From NCBI RefSeq assembly GCF_006717145.1, contig NZ_VFQF01000001.1, positions 496,001-560,000 of the forward strand: DNA of 64,000 bases, in the 5' to 3' direction. The position numbers were made by a program, and so were the translations under genes. The notes under the pieces are model-generated. The model worked only from the letters and a program-made list of their open reading frames with translations, searched no databases and was not told the origin of the DNA. The first letter of the stretch is position 1; each line of letters starts with the position of its first letter. Shown in pieces: positions 43,611-51,371 of this stretch. This stretch comes from Humibacillus xanthopallidus (lineage in GTDB: Bacteria; Actinomycetota; Actinomycetes; Actinomycetales; Dermatophilaceae).

Positions 43611-44441
43611 TCAGCCGGACTGGGGGCCGGTCGCGACGGGACGGGAGGGGTCGCGGATCCACTCGCTCCAGGAGCCGGGGTAGAGGGCTGCGTCGACGCC
43701 GAGCTCGGCCAGCGCGAGCAGGTGGTGGGCGGCTGTGACCCCGGAGCCGCAGTAGACGCCGACCTCGCCGGTCCGGCCGCCCTGCACCGCGGCCCAGTGC
43801 TGGGCCAGGTCGCGCCGGAACGTCCCGTCGGGCATCAGCCACGCGGTGGTCGGGCTGTTGACGGCGCCCGGGATGTGCCCCGCGACGGGGTCGATCGGCT
43901 CGGTCTCACCGGCGTAGCGCTCGGGCGCCCGCGCGTCGAGCAGCAGGCCCTCCCGCGCCAGGCGCGCGGCGCCGTCGGCGTCGAGAGCCGGCACTTCGCC
44001 CGGTCGCACCTCGACGTCGCCGTCCCTGTCGGCGGGGGTCTCGGCCGAGACGGGGAGCCCGGCAGCCAGCCATGCGGCATACCCGCCGTCGAGCACGCGG
44101 ACGTCGGGGATGCCGAGCCAGCGCAGCACCCACCAGGCCCGCGCGGCGGCATACGACTCCTGGCCGTCGTAGGCGACGACGCGGCTGGTCGGCGTGATGC
44201 CAGCTCGACGGAGAACCGCTTGCACGACAAGGGGATCCGGCAAGGGGTGCCGCCCGCCGGCACCTGGGGGAGCGGCGAGCTCCGTGTCGAGGTCGACGAA
44301 GAACGCGCCCGGCACGTGCCCGGCGGCGTAGTCGTCGCGCCCGGCGGAGGTGTGGGCCGTCGTGAGCGCCCAGCGGACGTCGAGCACGACGACGTCGTCG
44401 ATCTCGCGCGCGAGCTCAGCGGCACTGATGAGGTGGGTCAC
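43611..44441 (-). CDS. sseA: Thiosulfate/3-mercaptopyruvate sulfurtransferase
   Basis: Two-domain rhodanese, 276 residues. The N-terminal domain (about 1-130) is inactive-type with GHVPGAFFVDLDTELA. The C-terminal domain holds the catalytic loop CGSGVTA, whose CGSGVT form is typical of mercaptopyruvate rather than thiosulfate enzymes. GTG at 44441 gives MTHLISAAEL, the normal start. It shares a short divergent promoter region with the hydrolase gene at 44467. Confidence 0.92.
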   Translation of the reverse strand: MTHLISAAELAREIDDVVVLDVRWALTTAHTSAGRDDYAAGHVPGAFFVDLDTELAAPPGAGGRHPLPDPLVVQAVLRRAGITPTSRVVAYDGQESYAAARAWWVLRWLGIPDVRVLDGGYAAWLAAGLPVSAETPADRDGDVEVRPGEVPALDADGAARLAREGLLLDARAPERYAGETEPIDPVAGHIPGAVNSPTTAWLMPDGTFRRDLAQHWAAVQGGRTGEVGVYCGSGVTAAHHLLALAELGVDAALYPGSWSEWIRDPSRPVATGPQSG

Positions 44442-44466
44442 GCGGCCATCGTGGCATCCTCGCGGT

Positions 44467-45174
44467 GTGGAGGTGCACCTGGTCCTCGTCCACGGCTCCC
44501 GCCTCGCGAGCTCGCAGTGGGCGCCGCAGGTGCCGCTGCTGCGGGGCCGTGTCGGCCTCACCCTCGTCGACCTGCCGGGCCACGGTACCCGTGCGAGCGA
44601 GGCGTTCACCCTCGAGCGCTGCGTCGCGGTGATCGACGAGGCGCTGCCCGCCGGCGTGCCGGTCGTCCTCGTCGGGCACTCGCTCGGTGGCTACGTCGCG
44701 ATGGCGTATGCCGCCCGGCGGGCCGACGCTCTCAGCGGCCTCGTGCTCGCCGACGCGTCCGCCACCCCGACGGGCCCGGGCGCTGCGATCTATCGCGGGG
44801 TGGCGGCGCTGACCGACCGGCTCGGACCGGAGCGGATGACGAGGCTCAACGACCGGGTGCTCCGGCGGCTCTACCCTCCGGAGCGGATCGAGCCCGTCAT
44901 CGCCGGCGGCTACTACTTCGCCCCGACTCCGGCCGCGTGGCATGAGGTGATGACGCACTGCCGACCGTCGATGCTCAGCGCGGTGACCTGCCCCGTGCTG
45001 CTGCTCAACGGGCGGTTCGACCAGTTCCGCGTCGGCACGCGAGCCTTCCTCCGGGCCTGCCCCCACGCCCGGGTCGAGGTCATCCCGGGGGCCGGTCACT
45101 TCGCCAACCTCGACCAGCCGGAGGCCTTCGCCGAGGCGCTGCTCCGCTTCGCCGATTCGGTGCAGCGCGCCTGA
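44467..45174 (+). CDS. Alpha/beta hydrolase
   Basis: Serine hydrolase of 235 residues. Oxyanion region LVLVHGSRLASSQW, nucleophile elbow GHSLGG, aspartate in LLLNGRFDQFR and histidine in GAGHFANLDQPE complete a catalytic triad. GTG at 44467 follows CATCCT by 6 bp, a weak leaderless-type -10. The start is 13 bp before the dusB region at the other end, so co-transcription with dusB is likely. Substrate unknown. Confidence 0.88.
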   Translation: MEVHLVLVHGSRLASSQWAPQVPLLRGRVGLTLVDLPGHGTRASEAFTLERCVAVIDEALPAGVPVVLVGHSLGGYVAMAYAARRADALSGLVLADASATPTGPGAAIYRGVAALTDRLGPERMTRLNDRVLRRLYPPERIEPVIAGGYYFAPTPAAWHEVMTHCRPSMLSAVTCPVLLLNGRFDQFRVGTRAFLRACPHARVEVIPGAGHFANLDQPEAFAEALLRFADSVQRA

Positions 45175-45187
45175 TTGGGGAGAATGG

Positions 45188-46426
45188 GTGGCTGTGACCG
45201 ACCTGATGACCCCCGACGCGCCCGCGCGGGACGCAGCCCCGGCGCCCGTGCTGCCCCCGCTGCGCATCGGCCGCCACGTCATCGAGTCCCCGGTCGTGCT
45301 CGCCCCGATGGCCGGCATCACGAACCGCGCCTTCCGCCGCCTCTGCCGCGAGTACGGCAACGAGGGGACCGCTCTCGGCGGGGCGAGCGGCGCGACGAGC
45401 CTCTACGTCAGCGAGATGATCACGAGCCGCGCCCTCGTCGAGCGCACCCCCGAGTCGATGCGCCTCATCGAGCACGACCCGGAGGAGAACCCGCGCTCCA
45501 TCCAGCTCTACAGCGTCGACCCGGCCACGGCTCGCGCGGCGGCGCGGATGCTCGTCACCGAGGACCGCACCGACCACATCGACCTCAACTTCGGCTGCCC
45601 CGTGCCCAAGGTGACCCGCAAGGGTGGCGGCTCGGCGCTGCCGTGGAAGAAGGACCTCTTCCGGCGCATCGTCAGCGCGGTCGTCGAGGAGGGCGCGAGG
45701 CGCGACATCCCCGTGACGGTCAAGATGCGCAAGGGCATCGACGACACCCACCTCACCTTCCTCGACGCCGGCCTCGCCGCCGAGCAGGAGGGGGTCGCCG
45801 CGATCGCCCTCCACGGCCGCACCGCCTCGCAGGCCTACTCGGGCCAGGCCGACTGGCAGGCGATCCGCCTCCTCAAGGAGACGATCACGTCGGTGCCGGT
45901 GCTCGGCAACGGCGACATCTGGTCGGCCGAGGACGCCCTGCGCATGGTCGCCGAGACCGGGTGCGACGGCGTCGTCGTCGGCCGCGGTTGCCTGGGTCGC
46001 CCGTGGCTCTTCACCGATCTCGCGGCGGCCTTCGCCGGCGCCTCGACCCGCGTGACCCCGTCGCTCGGGGAGGTGGCCGACACGCTCCGGACGCACGCGG
46101 CATACCTCACCGACTTCTACGGCGAGGAGGAGCGCGCCTGCCGCGACATCCGCAAGCACATCGCCTGGTACCTCAAGGGATTCCCGGCCGGGTCGACGAT
46201 CCGCAACTCGCTCGCGCTCGTCGACTCGCTCGCCGCTCTCGACAGGCTGCTGGCGACGCTCGACCGCGACGCGCCGTGGCCGGGGGAGGCGGCAGAGGGC
46301 CAGCGTGGGCGTGCCGGGTCGTCGCGCACCGTCGCGCTGCCCGACCGATGGCTCGAGTCGCGCGAGCTCTCGGAGGAGCACGAGCGCACCATCGCCGAGG
46401 CAGAGCTCTCCGTCAGCGGCGGCTGA
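45188..46426 (+). CDS. dusB: tRNA-dihydrouridine synthase (DusB type)
   Basis: FMN enzyme that reduces uridines in the tRNA D-loop. 412 residues. TIM-barrel motifs VVLAPMAGITNRAFRRLCREYG, the catalytic cysteine in LNFGCPVPKVTRKGGGSAL, KMRKGIDD, ALHGRTASQAYSG, VLGNGDIWS and VGRGCLGRPW. The C-terminal helical domain is followed by a ~50-residue extension. GTG at 45188 has GGGGAG 5 bp upstream; GTG at 45194, which has GAGAAT 8 bp ahead, is an alternative. It sits 13 bp after the hydrolase gene and 2 bp from the convergent gene below. Confidence 0.95.
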   Translation: MAVTDLMTPDAPARDAAPAPVLPPLRIGRHVIESPVVLAPMAGITNRAFRRLCREYGNEGTALGGASGATSLYVSEMITSRALVERTPESMRLIEHDPEENPRSIQLYSVDPATARAAARMLVTEDRTDHIDLNFGCPVPKVTRKGGGSALPWKKDLFRRIVSAVVEEGARRDIPVTVKMRKGIDDTHLTFLDAGLAAEQEGVAAIALHGRTASQAYSGQADWQAIRLLKETITSVPVLGNGDIWSAEDALRMVAETGCDGVVVGRGCLGRPWLFTDLAAAFAGASTRVTPSLGEVADTLRTHAAYLTDFYGEEERACRDIRKHIAWYLKGFPAGSTIRNSLALVDSLAALDRLLATLDRDAPWPGEAAEGQRGRAGSSRTVALPDRWLESRELSEEHERTIAEAELSVSGG

Positions 46427-46428
46427 GG

Positions 46429-47142
46429 CTACTTCAGCCAGACCGTGAGCGGCCCCAGTCGCTCACAGCCCGCGGCGACCGCCGCGTCGACCGTGGCCCC
46501 CGCCTCCCACCCCACGAGGGGTATGCCGGGAGCGACCTCACGCACAGCCGCCGCGGCCTCGCGCCAGGCCCGGTTCACGTCGCCGTCCCGCGCGAAGACG
46601 TTGCCGAGACCGGCGACCTCACCCGTGACGTGGAGGATCGCACCGGCGACAACGGCATCGGTCTCCGAGCGTGCCGCGAGCACGTGGACACCGGGCTCGT
46701 CGAGCAGGCTCGGCCGCAGGATCGCGGCGGCATCGGGGTCGGAGGACCAGGCCTGCACCCACTGCGCCAGCTCGTCGGCGCCCCTCACCCGGCGCCAGGT
46801 TCGCGAGCTGCCGGGGGTCTGCTCCGGGAGCGGCGTCGAGGGGTCGAGCCAGACCCACTCGCCGACGACGAGCCGGGCGAAGTCCTCGAGCGTGAGGTCG
46901 AGGCGGGCCCACGAGTCCTTGACGGAGCACCCGTCGGAGTCGTCGATGCGGGCGAGCAGGTCGTACTCCTCGGCCGTGGGGGAGAGGGTGACGGCATCGG
47001 GATAGAAGGGCGGGGTGCGCGTGGGGGCGGCCCACGCCTCGTCGTCGAACGTGCCGCGCACGCCGTGCGAGCGGGCGACCGCGTCGCACCACAGGGCGTT
47101 GTTGCGGGCAGCGAGGGCGATCCGGTCGGGGGTGCTCGTCAC
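46429..47142 (-). CDS. GNAT-like hypothetical protein
   Basis: 237 residues. The C-terminal half reads GVHVLAARSETDAVVAGAILHVTGEVAGLGNVFARDGDVNRAW and later GIPLVGWEAGATVDAAVAAGCERLGPLTVWLK, which resembles a degenerate GNAT acetyltransferase fold (strand pair, then a helix ending at a GCERLGPLTVW strand). The first ~120 residues are not recognised. GTG at 47142 was chosen because it lies close to the shared divergent region with the YdeI-like gene. The acetyl-CoA loop is weak, so activity is uncertain. Confidence 0.65.
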   Translation of the reverse strand: MTSTPDRIALAARNNALWCDAVARSHGVRGTFDDEAWAAPTRTPPFYPDAVTLSPTAEEYDLLARIDDSDGCSVKDSWARLDLTLEDFARLVVGEWVWLDPSTPLPEQTPGSSRTWRRVRGADELAQWVQAWSSDPDAAAILRPSLLDEPGVHVLAARSETDAVVAGAILHVTGEVAGLGNVFARDGDVNRAWREAAAAVREVAPGIPLVGWEAGATVDAAVAAGCERLGPLTVWLK

Positions 47143-47187
47143 GGGTCGATCCTGCCCTCTGTCGGTGGGTGGTGGCACCATCGGGTC

Positions 47188-47826
47188 ATGCGAGAGGGCG
47201 GATCGCCGGAGCGGCCGGCCGTGTTCTTCGACGACGCGGCCGACTTCAGGGCATGGCTCGAGGCCAACCACGCCTCGGCGACCGAGCTGTGGATGGGCCT
47301 CAACAAGAAGCACGTGGACCCGCCGGGTCTGTCGTGGGCCGACGCCGTGCGCGAGGCGCTCTGCTTCGGCTGGATCGACTCGATGGCCCAGGGCATCGAC
47401 GAGGACACCCGCCGCCAGCGGTGGACGCCGCGCAAGAGCGGCAGCAACTGGAGCACCATGAACATCGCCGCGGTCGCCGAGCTCACGGCGGCCGGGCGGA
47501 TGCACCCCGCCGGGCTGGCGGCCTTCGCCAAGCGGCGCGAGGACCGCTCCGGCATCTACGCCTACGAGAACCGCGACCGCGAGTGGCCGGCGCACTACGA
47601 GGCGCAGCTGCGCGCCAACCCCCGGGCCTCGGCATTCTGGGACGCCGCGACCCCGTCCTACCGCAGGGTGGCGACGAACTGGGTCGTCACGGCGAAGCAG
47701 GAGGTGACCCGCGACAAGCGCATGGCCGAGCTCGTCGACGACTGCGCCAACCTGCGCCTCATCAAGACACAGCGCTACGGCACCGAGCCGGCCTGGGTGC
47801 GGCGAGCCCGTTCAGACCTCGGCTGA
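47188..47826 (+). CDS. YdeI/OmpD-associated family protein
   Basis: 212 residues, matching the YdeI family: VFFDDAADFRAWLEANHASATELWMGLNKK at the start, then ADAVREALCFGWIDSMAQGIDEDTRRQRWTPRKSGSNWS and a C-terminal helical region with RYRR-like basic residues. Members are small cytoplasmic proteins implicated in stress or peptide resistance, without a defined activity. ATG at 47188; CACCAT ends 6 bp upstream, a weak leaderless-type -10. It converges on the small basic-protein gene 8 bp downstream. Confidence 0.82.
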   Translation: MREGGSPERPAVFFDDAADFRAWLEANHASATELWMGLNKKHVDPPGLSWADAVREALCFGWIDSMAQGIDEDTRRQRWTPRKSGSNWSTMNIAAVAELTAAGRMHPAGLAAFAKRREDRSGIYAYENRDREWPAHYEAQLRANPRASAFWDAATPSYRRVATNWVVTAKQEVTRDKRMAELVDDCANLRLIKTQRYGTEPAWVRRARSDLG

Positions 47827-47834
47827 CCAGCCGG

Positions 47835-47966
47835 TCAGCGCTTGCTCTTGGGCGGAACGATCTCGATGTGGTCCTTCGCCGCAGACTTGGCGTGCTTGTC
47901 GGCACGCTTCTCCTTGAGCGATCTCGCCTTCGTGGTCATGTGGGACTTCGGTGACTTGTCGCCCAT
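47835..47966 (-). CDS. Small basic conserved protein (43 aa)
   Basis: A 43-residue Lys-rich protein, MGDKSPKSHMTTKARSLKEK and onward, ending IEIVPPKSKR. ATG at 47966 has GAGGAG at proper distance upstream. I recall similar short lysine-rich proteins in many actinobacteria, without known function; a nucleic-acid or ribosome role is only suggested by charge. Confidence 0.65.
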   Translation of the reverse strand: MGDKSPKSHMTTKARSLKEKRADKHAKSAAKDHIEIVPPKSKR

Positions 47967-48075
47967 GGCGAGCTCCTCGCGTTGGAAGCCCGAACGGCTC
48001 CATCCCTGCAGTATGCGCCCTCGGTGCTGCCCCCGGCCGCAGCCGATGTCGGCTGGCGTGGTGGTGGGGCCTCGT

Positions 48076-48103
48076 GCAACCTTTCCCTGGCCCCCGGCGT
48101 AGA
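48076..48103 (+). promoter_or_regulatory. Candidate ECF-type promoter of the sigma-factor gene
   Basis: GCAACC (48076-48081), 16 bp, then CGTAGA (48098-48103), similar to the GGCAACC/CGT-type elements used by SigE-family ECF sigma factors, just before the ATG at 48108. It suggests autoregulation. Confidence 0.45.
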
Positions 48104-48107
48104 GGGC

Positions 48108-48740
48108 ATGACGGGCCACGAGGCCCGGGCGACAGCCGTCACGACAAGGGACTTCGTTGGAGCACGACAGCACGAGCTCGGCAGGGGGCGCGATGCCGCC
48201 TTCACGGCGTTCGTCGACGCGAGCTGGTCACGGCTGCACCGCCACGGCTACGTGCTGACGGGCAGCAGCGTCGAGGCCGAGGAGCTCGTGCAGGAGACGC
48301 TCGTCAAGGTCTACCAGGCTTGGCACCGCATCGCTCCGGACGGCGCTCCCCTCGCCTACACGCGCACCGCGATGGCCCGCTCCCATGTGTCGCGCTGGCG
48401 TAGCCTCACCCGCCGCTCGGCCGTCGAGGACCGCGTGGTGCTCGACCGGACGCTCGCCGCCGGTCACCCGGCCTGGGAGTAGTTGGCAGCCGACCGCGAC
48501 GAGGTCTGGCGCGCCCTCGCCACCCTGCCGCCGCGACAGCGCGCCGTCGTCGTCCTGCGGTTCTACGAGGACCTGCCCGAGCGGGCGATCGCCGAGGCGC
48601 TCGGCTGCACGGTCGGCACCGTCAAGAGCCAGCTCTCGAGGGCGCTGGCCACCCTGCGCGGCTCCGCTGTCGTGCTCTCCATCGTCGCGCCAGCGCCTGA
48701 GGGCGCCGGCCGCCGCAGCAGCAAGGAGGAGGTCCGATGA
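48108..48740 (+). pseudogene. SigE-family ECF sigma-70 factor interrupted by an in-frame amber codon
   Basis: One continuous frame encodes an ECF sigma factor except for TAG at 48480-48482. The first part (124 residues) holds region 2, AAFTAFVDASWSRLHRHGYVLTG and AEELVQETLVKVYQAW. The second part (85 residues from TTG 48483) holds region 4, WRALATLPPRQRAVVVLRFYEDLPERAIAEALGCTVGTVKSQLSRALATLR. A CAG-to-TAG change would explain it (expected ...AWEQLAADRDEVW). GGGAG lies just before the stop and TTG just after, so reinitiation could yield two separate domains. It overlaps the next gene by 4 bp. Either a recent pseudogene, a bipartite sigma factor or a sequencing error. Confidence 0.82.
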
Positions 48741-50071
48741 ACGAGCTCGACACCACCGTCCGCGAGTCGCTCGACGAGCGAGCGCAGGGGTATGCCGTCC
48801 CGCCGGCTCCCAGCGCCCTCATCCTGGCGCGCGCCCGTCGGGAGCACCGCAGGCGCCAGGTGCTCACCGCAGCGGCCGGGGTTGCTGCCGCCGCCGTCGT
48901 CGCGGTTGCGCTCGTTCCGCGCCTGGGTGGCACCGCCGCGCCGCCCGTGCCGGCCGCACCGTCGACCACCCAGCAGCAGTCGCGTGACGTCGAGGCGAGT
49001 CGCGCGGATGCTCTGACGTGGGCTGCTGCGCTGCCCCAGGGTGACCCCGCGACCTTCACGGGGTGGCCGACGACGGAGCGGCAGGGTGACCGTGTCGCCG
49101 TGCGCCTCGGCGACCGGGACGTTCTCGGGCCGCAGGGCTTCACCGACCTCAGCGACCCGCATCCCGTCGCCGACGGCTGGCTCTTCGTGGCGACCGGGGC
49201 GACCGTGGGCCGGCCCGCGATCCTGCACTTCAGCCGCGTCACCGACCGGGCCACCGTGATGGCACGGCCCTCTGGCCCGACGTCGGTCCTCGTCGACCCC
49301 GAGGGTGCTCGCTTCGCGTGGCTCGCCACCGACGGCGGCACGACGGGGCTCAGCATCGTCGACATCGCTGACGGCTCATCGACAGGCGTCGCCCTGCCCT
49401 CGAAGGTTGTCGACCCGGCCCTCGCGACGTGGACGCCCTTGGGGATCAGCGTCGTGCCGGTCGGGGAGGCGTCGACCAGCGCGGTGCCGCCCGGTGCAAC
49501 CCCTGCGGTGGCGACGACGGCTGTGGCGCTCTTCGACACGACGCGCAACGAGTGGGTCCCGGTCGCTGCGCGTCTCGAGGCGCGGGTCGTCGGCGTCGTG
49601 CGCCTCGATGCCTTCGGTGGGTCGCCTCTATCGGCCCTCGTCACCACCGTGCAGGGGAGCCAGAAGTGCGTCAGCCAGCTCGAGGGCGGCATCACCCTCA
49701 TCCCGCTCGAGTGCTGGCCGCTCTCTGCCGCCGGCACCCCGACCACCGCCGTCGGCCCGGGCGGCAAGTACGTCCTCGTGGGCATGGCGGGGGCGCCGGG
49801 CACCCGGGCGGCCCTGCACGACCTCGTTGGCTCTGGGGCGGTCGCGGGGGAGCCGGGTCTCGCGCACGCCCTGACGGCCCCGATCGAGGACTACGTCTGG
49901 GAGAACGCCGACGTCTTCGCCGCGGCTGCCGCGTCCCCGACCGGCTCGTCGGTGCCCTACCGCTACGACCTGCGGACCCACGCGGGGGAGCGGCTGCCGA
50001 GCGACCCCCGGGCGTCGTTCGAGTCGACCTTCGACTCCGCGACGATGGGCCTCACGCTGCCGCAGGGGTGA
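48737..50071 (+). CDS. Membrane-anchored protein paired with the ECF sigma gene
   Basis: 444 residues: a cytoplasmic N-terminus (1-40, DTTVRESLDERAQGYAVPPAPSALILARARREHRRRQ), one transmembrane helix (about 41-62) and a long extracytoplasmic region of repeating beta-strand character with a Pro/Thr/Gln linker. The architecture is that of a single-pass anti-sigma or sensor protein with a beta-propeller-like outer domain, but no ZAS motif is visible. ATG at 48737 overlaps the sigma gene's stop by 4 bp, so the two are co-translated. An anti-sigma role is inferred from this arrangement alone. Confidence 0.7.
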   Translation: MNELDTTVRESLDERAQGYAVPPAPSALILARARREHRRRQVLTAAAGVAAAAVVAVALVPRLGGTAAPPVPAAPSTTQQQSRDVEASRADALTWAAALPQGDPATFTGWPTTERQGDRVAVRLGDRDVLGPQGFTDLSDPHPVADGWLFVATGATVGRPAILHFSRVTDRATVMARPSGPTSVLVDPEGARFAWLATDGGTTGLSIVDIADGSSTGVALPSKVVDPALATWTPLGISVVPVGEASTSAVPPGATPAVATTAVALFDTTRNEWVPVAARLEARVVGVVRLDAFGGSPLSALVTTVQGSQKCVSQLEGGITLIPLECWPLSAAGTPTTAVGPGGKYVLVGMAGAPGTRAALHDLVGSGAVAGEPGLAHALTAPIEDYVWENADVFAAAAASPTGSSVPYRYDLRTHAGERLPSDPRASFESTFDSATMGLTLPQG

Positions 50072-50078
50072 TCCGGCC

Positions 50079-50084
50079 TAGAGT
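50079..50084 (+). promoter_or_regulatory. Leaderless promoter -10 of dgt
   Basis: TAGAGT ends 6 bp before the GTG at 50091. Confidence 0.55.
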
Positions 50085-50090
50085 CGGGTC

Positions 50091-51320
50091 GTGGGCTACG
50101 AGGGTCGAGATCGTGAGCGGTGGGTTGCGGAGGACCCTGCCCAGAAGCGGGCCGACCGCGACGACTTCGCCCGCGACCGGGCGCGGGTCGTGCACTCGTC
50201 CGCGCTGCGCCGTCTCGCCGCCAAGACCCAGGTCCTCGCGCCGGGTCACGACGACTTCGTGCGCAACCGCCTCACCCACTCGCTCGAGGTCGCCCAGATC
50301 GGTCGGGAGTTCGGTGCCGCCCTCGGGTGCGATGCCGACGTCGTCGACACGGCGTGCCTCGCCCACGACCTCGGGCACCCGCCCTTCGGCCACAACGGCG
50401 AGACGGTTCTCGACGAGATCGCCTGCGACATCGGGGGATTCGAGGGCAACGCACAGACCCTGCGCCTCCTGACCCGGCTCGAGGCCAAGCGCTCGCACCC
50501 CGACGGCACGCCCGCCGGCCTCAACCTCACGCGCGCGAGCCTCGACGCCACGACGAAATATCCGTGGCAGCGCGGCGAAGCGCCATATCCCACAAGGAAG
50601 TTCGGCGTCTACCCGTCGGACCTCCCTGTCTTCCAGTGGATGCGCGAGCAGGCTGCGACCGGTGACCGGTGCCTCGAGGCCGAGGTCATGGACTGGTCCG
50701 ACGACGTCGCCTACTCGGTGCACGACGTCGAGGACGCCATCGCCTCGGGCTGGCTTGACCCCCGGGTGCTCCGCTCCACCGACATGGCAGAGGTCGTCGC
50801 CGTCGCCGGCCGCACCTACGCGCCCGACCTCGGCAGCGACGCCCTGGGAGCTGCGCTGGAACGCCTCCTGGCCTCTGACGCGATGCCCACGGCATACGGC
50901 GGCTCTCGCGGCGACCTCGCCCGCCTCAAGGACATGACGAGCCGCCTCATCGGCCACTTCGTGCTCGACGTCGAGCGGGCGACCCGCGAGCGGCACGGGC
51001 CGGGGCCACTGTGCCGCTTCGAGGCCGACCTCGTGGTGCCCGACGACACTCGCGCCGAGTGCTCCGTGCTCAAGGCGATCGCGAACCACTTCGTCATGAC
51101 GACCGACGAGCGCCTGCGGGTGATGGCCGAGCAGCGCGACGTCGTCCGCACCCTCGTGAAGGGGTATGCCGCCCGGCCGGGTGAGCGTCTCGACGCGCCC
51201 TTCCGTGCCGACCACGACGCCGCCGCGGACGACGGTGAGCGGCTGCGGGTCGTCATCGACCAGGTGGCGTCGCTGACCGACGTGCGCGCCCTGGCGCTGC
51301 ACGTGCAGTGGAGCCGCTGA
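50091..51320 (+). CDS. dgt: Deoxyguanosinetriphosphate triphosphohydrolase-like protein
   Basis: HD-domain hydrolase that splits dNTPs to nucleoside and triphosphate. 409 residues. Metal residues appear in RNRLTHSLEVAQIGR (H), ACLAHDLGHPPFGHNGE (HD) and MDWSDDVAYSVHDVEDAI (D). GTG at 50091 with a -10 hexamer 6 bp upstream indicates a leaderless mRNA. It precedes dnaG by 51 bp; the dgt-dnaG pair is conserved in actinobacteria. Confidence 0.95.
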   Translation: MGYEGRDRERWVAEDPAQKRADRDDFARDRARVVHSSALRRLAAKTQVLAPGHDDFVRNRLTHSLEVAQIGREFGAALGCDADVVDTACLAHDLGHPPFGHNGETVLDEIACDIGGFEGNAQTLRLLTRLEAKRSHPDGTPAGLNLTRASLDATTKYPWQRGEAPYPTRKFGVYPSDLPVFQWMREQAATGDRCLEAEVMDWSDDVAYSVHDVEDAIASGWLDPRVLRSTDMAEVVAVAGRTYAPDLGSDALGAALERLLASDAMPTAYGGSRGDLARLKDMTSRLIGHFVLDVERATRERHGPGPLCRFEADLVVPDDTRAECSVLKAIANHFVMTTDERLRVMAEQRDVVRTLVKGYAARPGERLDAPFRADHDAAADDGERLRVVIDQVASLTDVRALALHVQWSR

Positions 51321-51343
51321 CCGGCGGGGTGGGCGGGTCGACC

Positions 51344-51349
51344 TAGAAT
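51344..51349 (+). promoter_or_regulatory. dnaG promoter -10
   Basis: TAGAAT, 22 bp before the ATG at 51372, followed by a strong GGAGGAGG ribosome site at 51361-51368. Unlike its neighbours this transcript has a leader. Confidence 0.55.
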
Positions 51350-51371
51350 CACGAGCAGCGGGAGGAGGCAC

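Noticed and set aside
48480..48482. Pyrrolysine or other recoding of the TAG in the sigma gene
   Set aside because: No pyrrolysine machinery is expected in this group and no recoding structure is visible; mutation or reinitiation is simpler.
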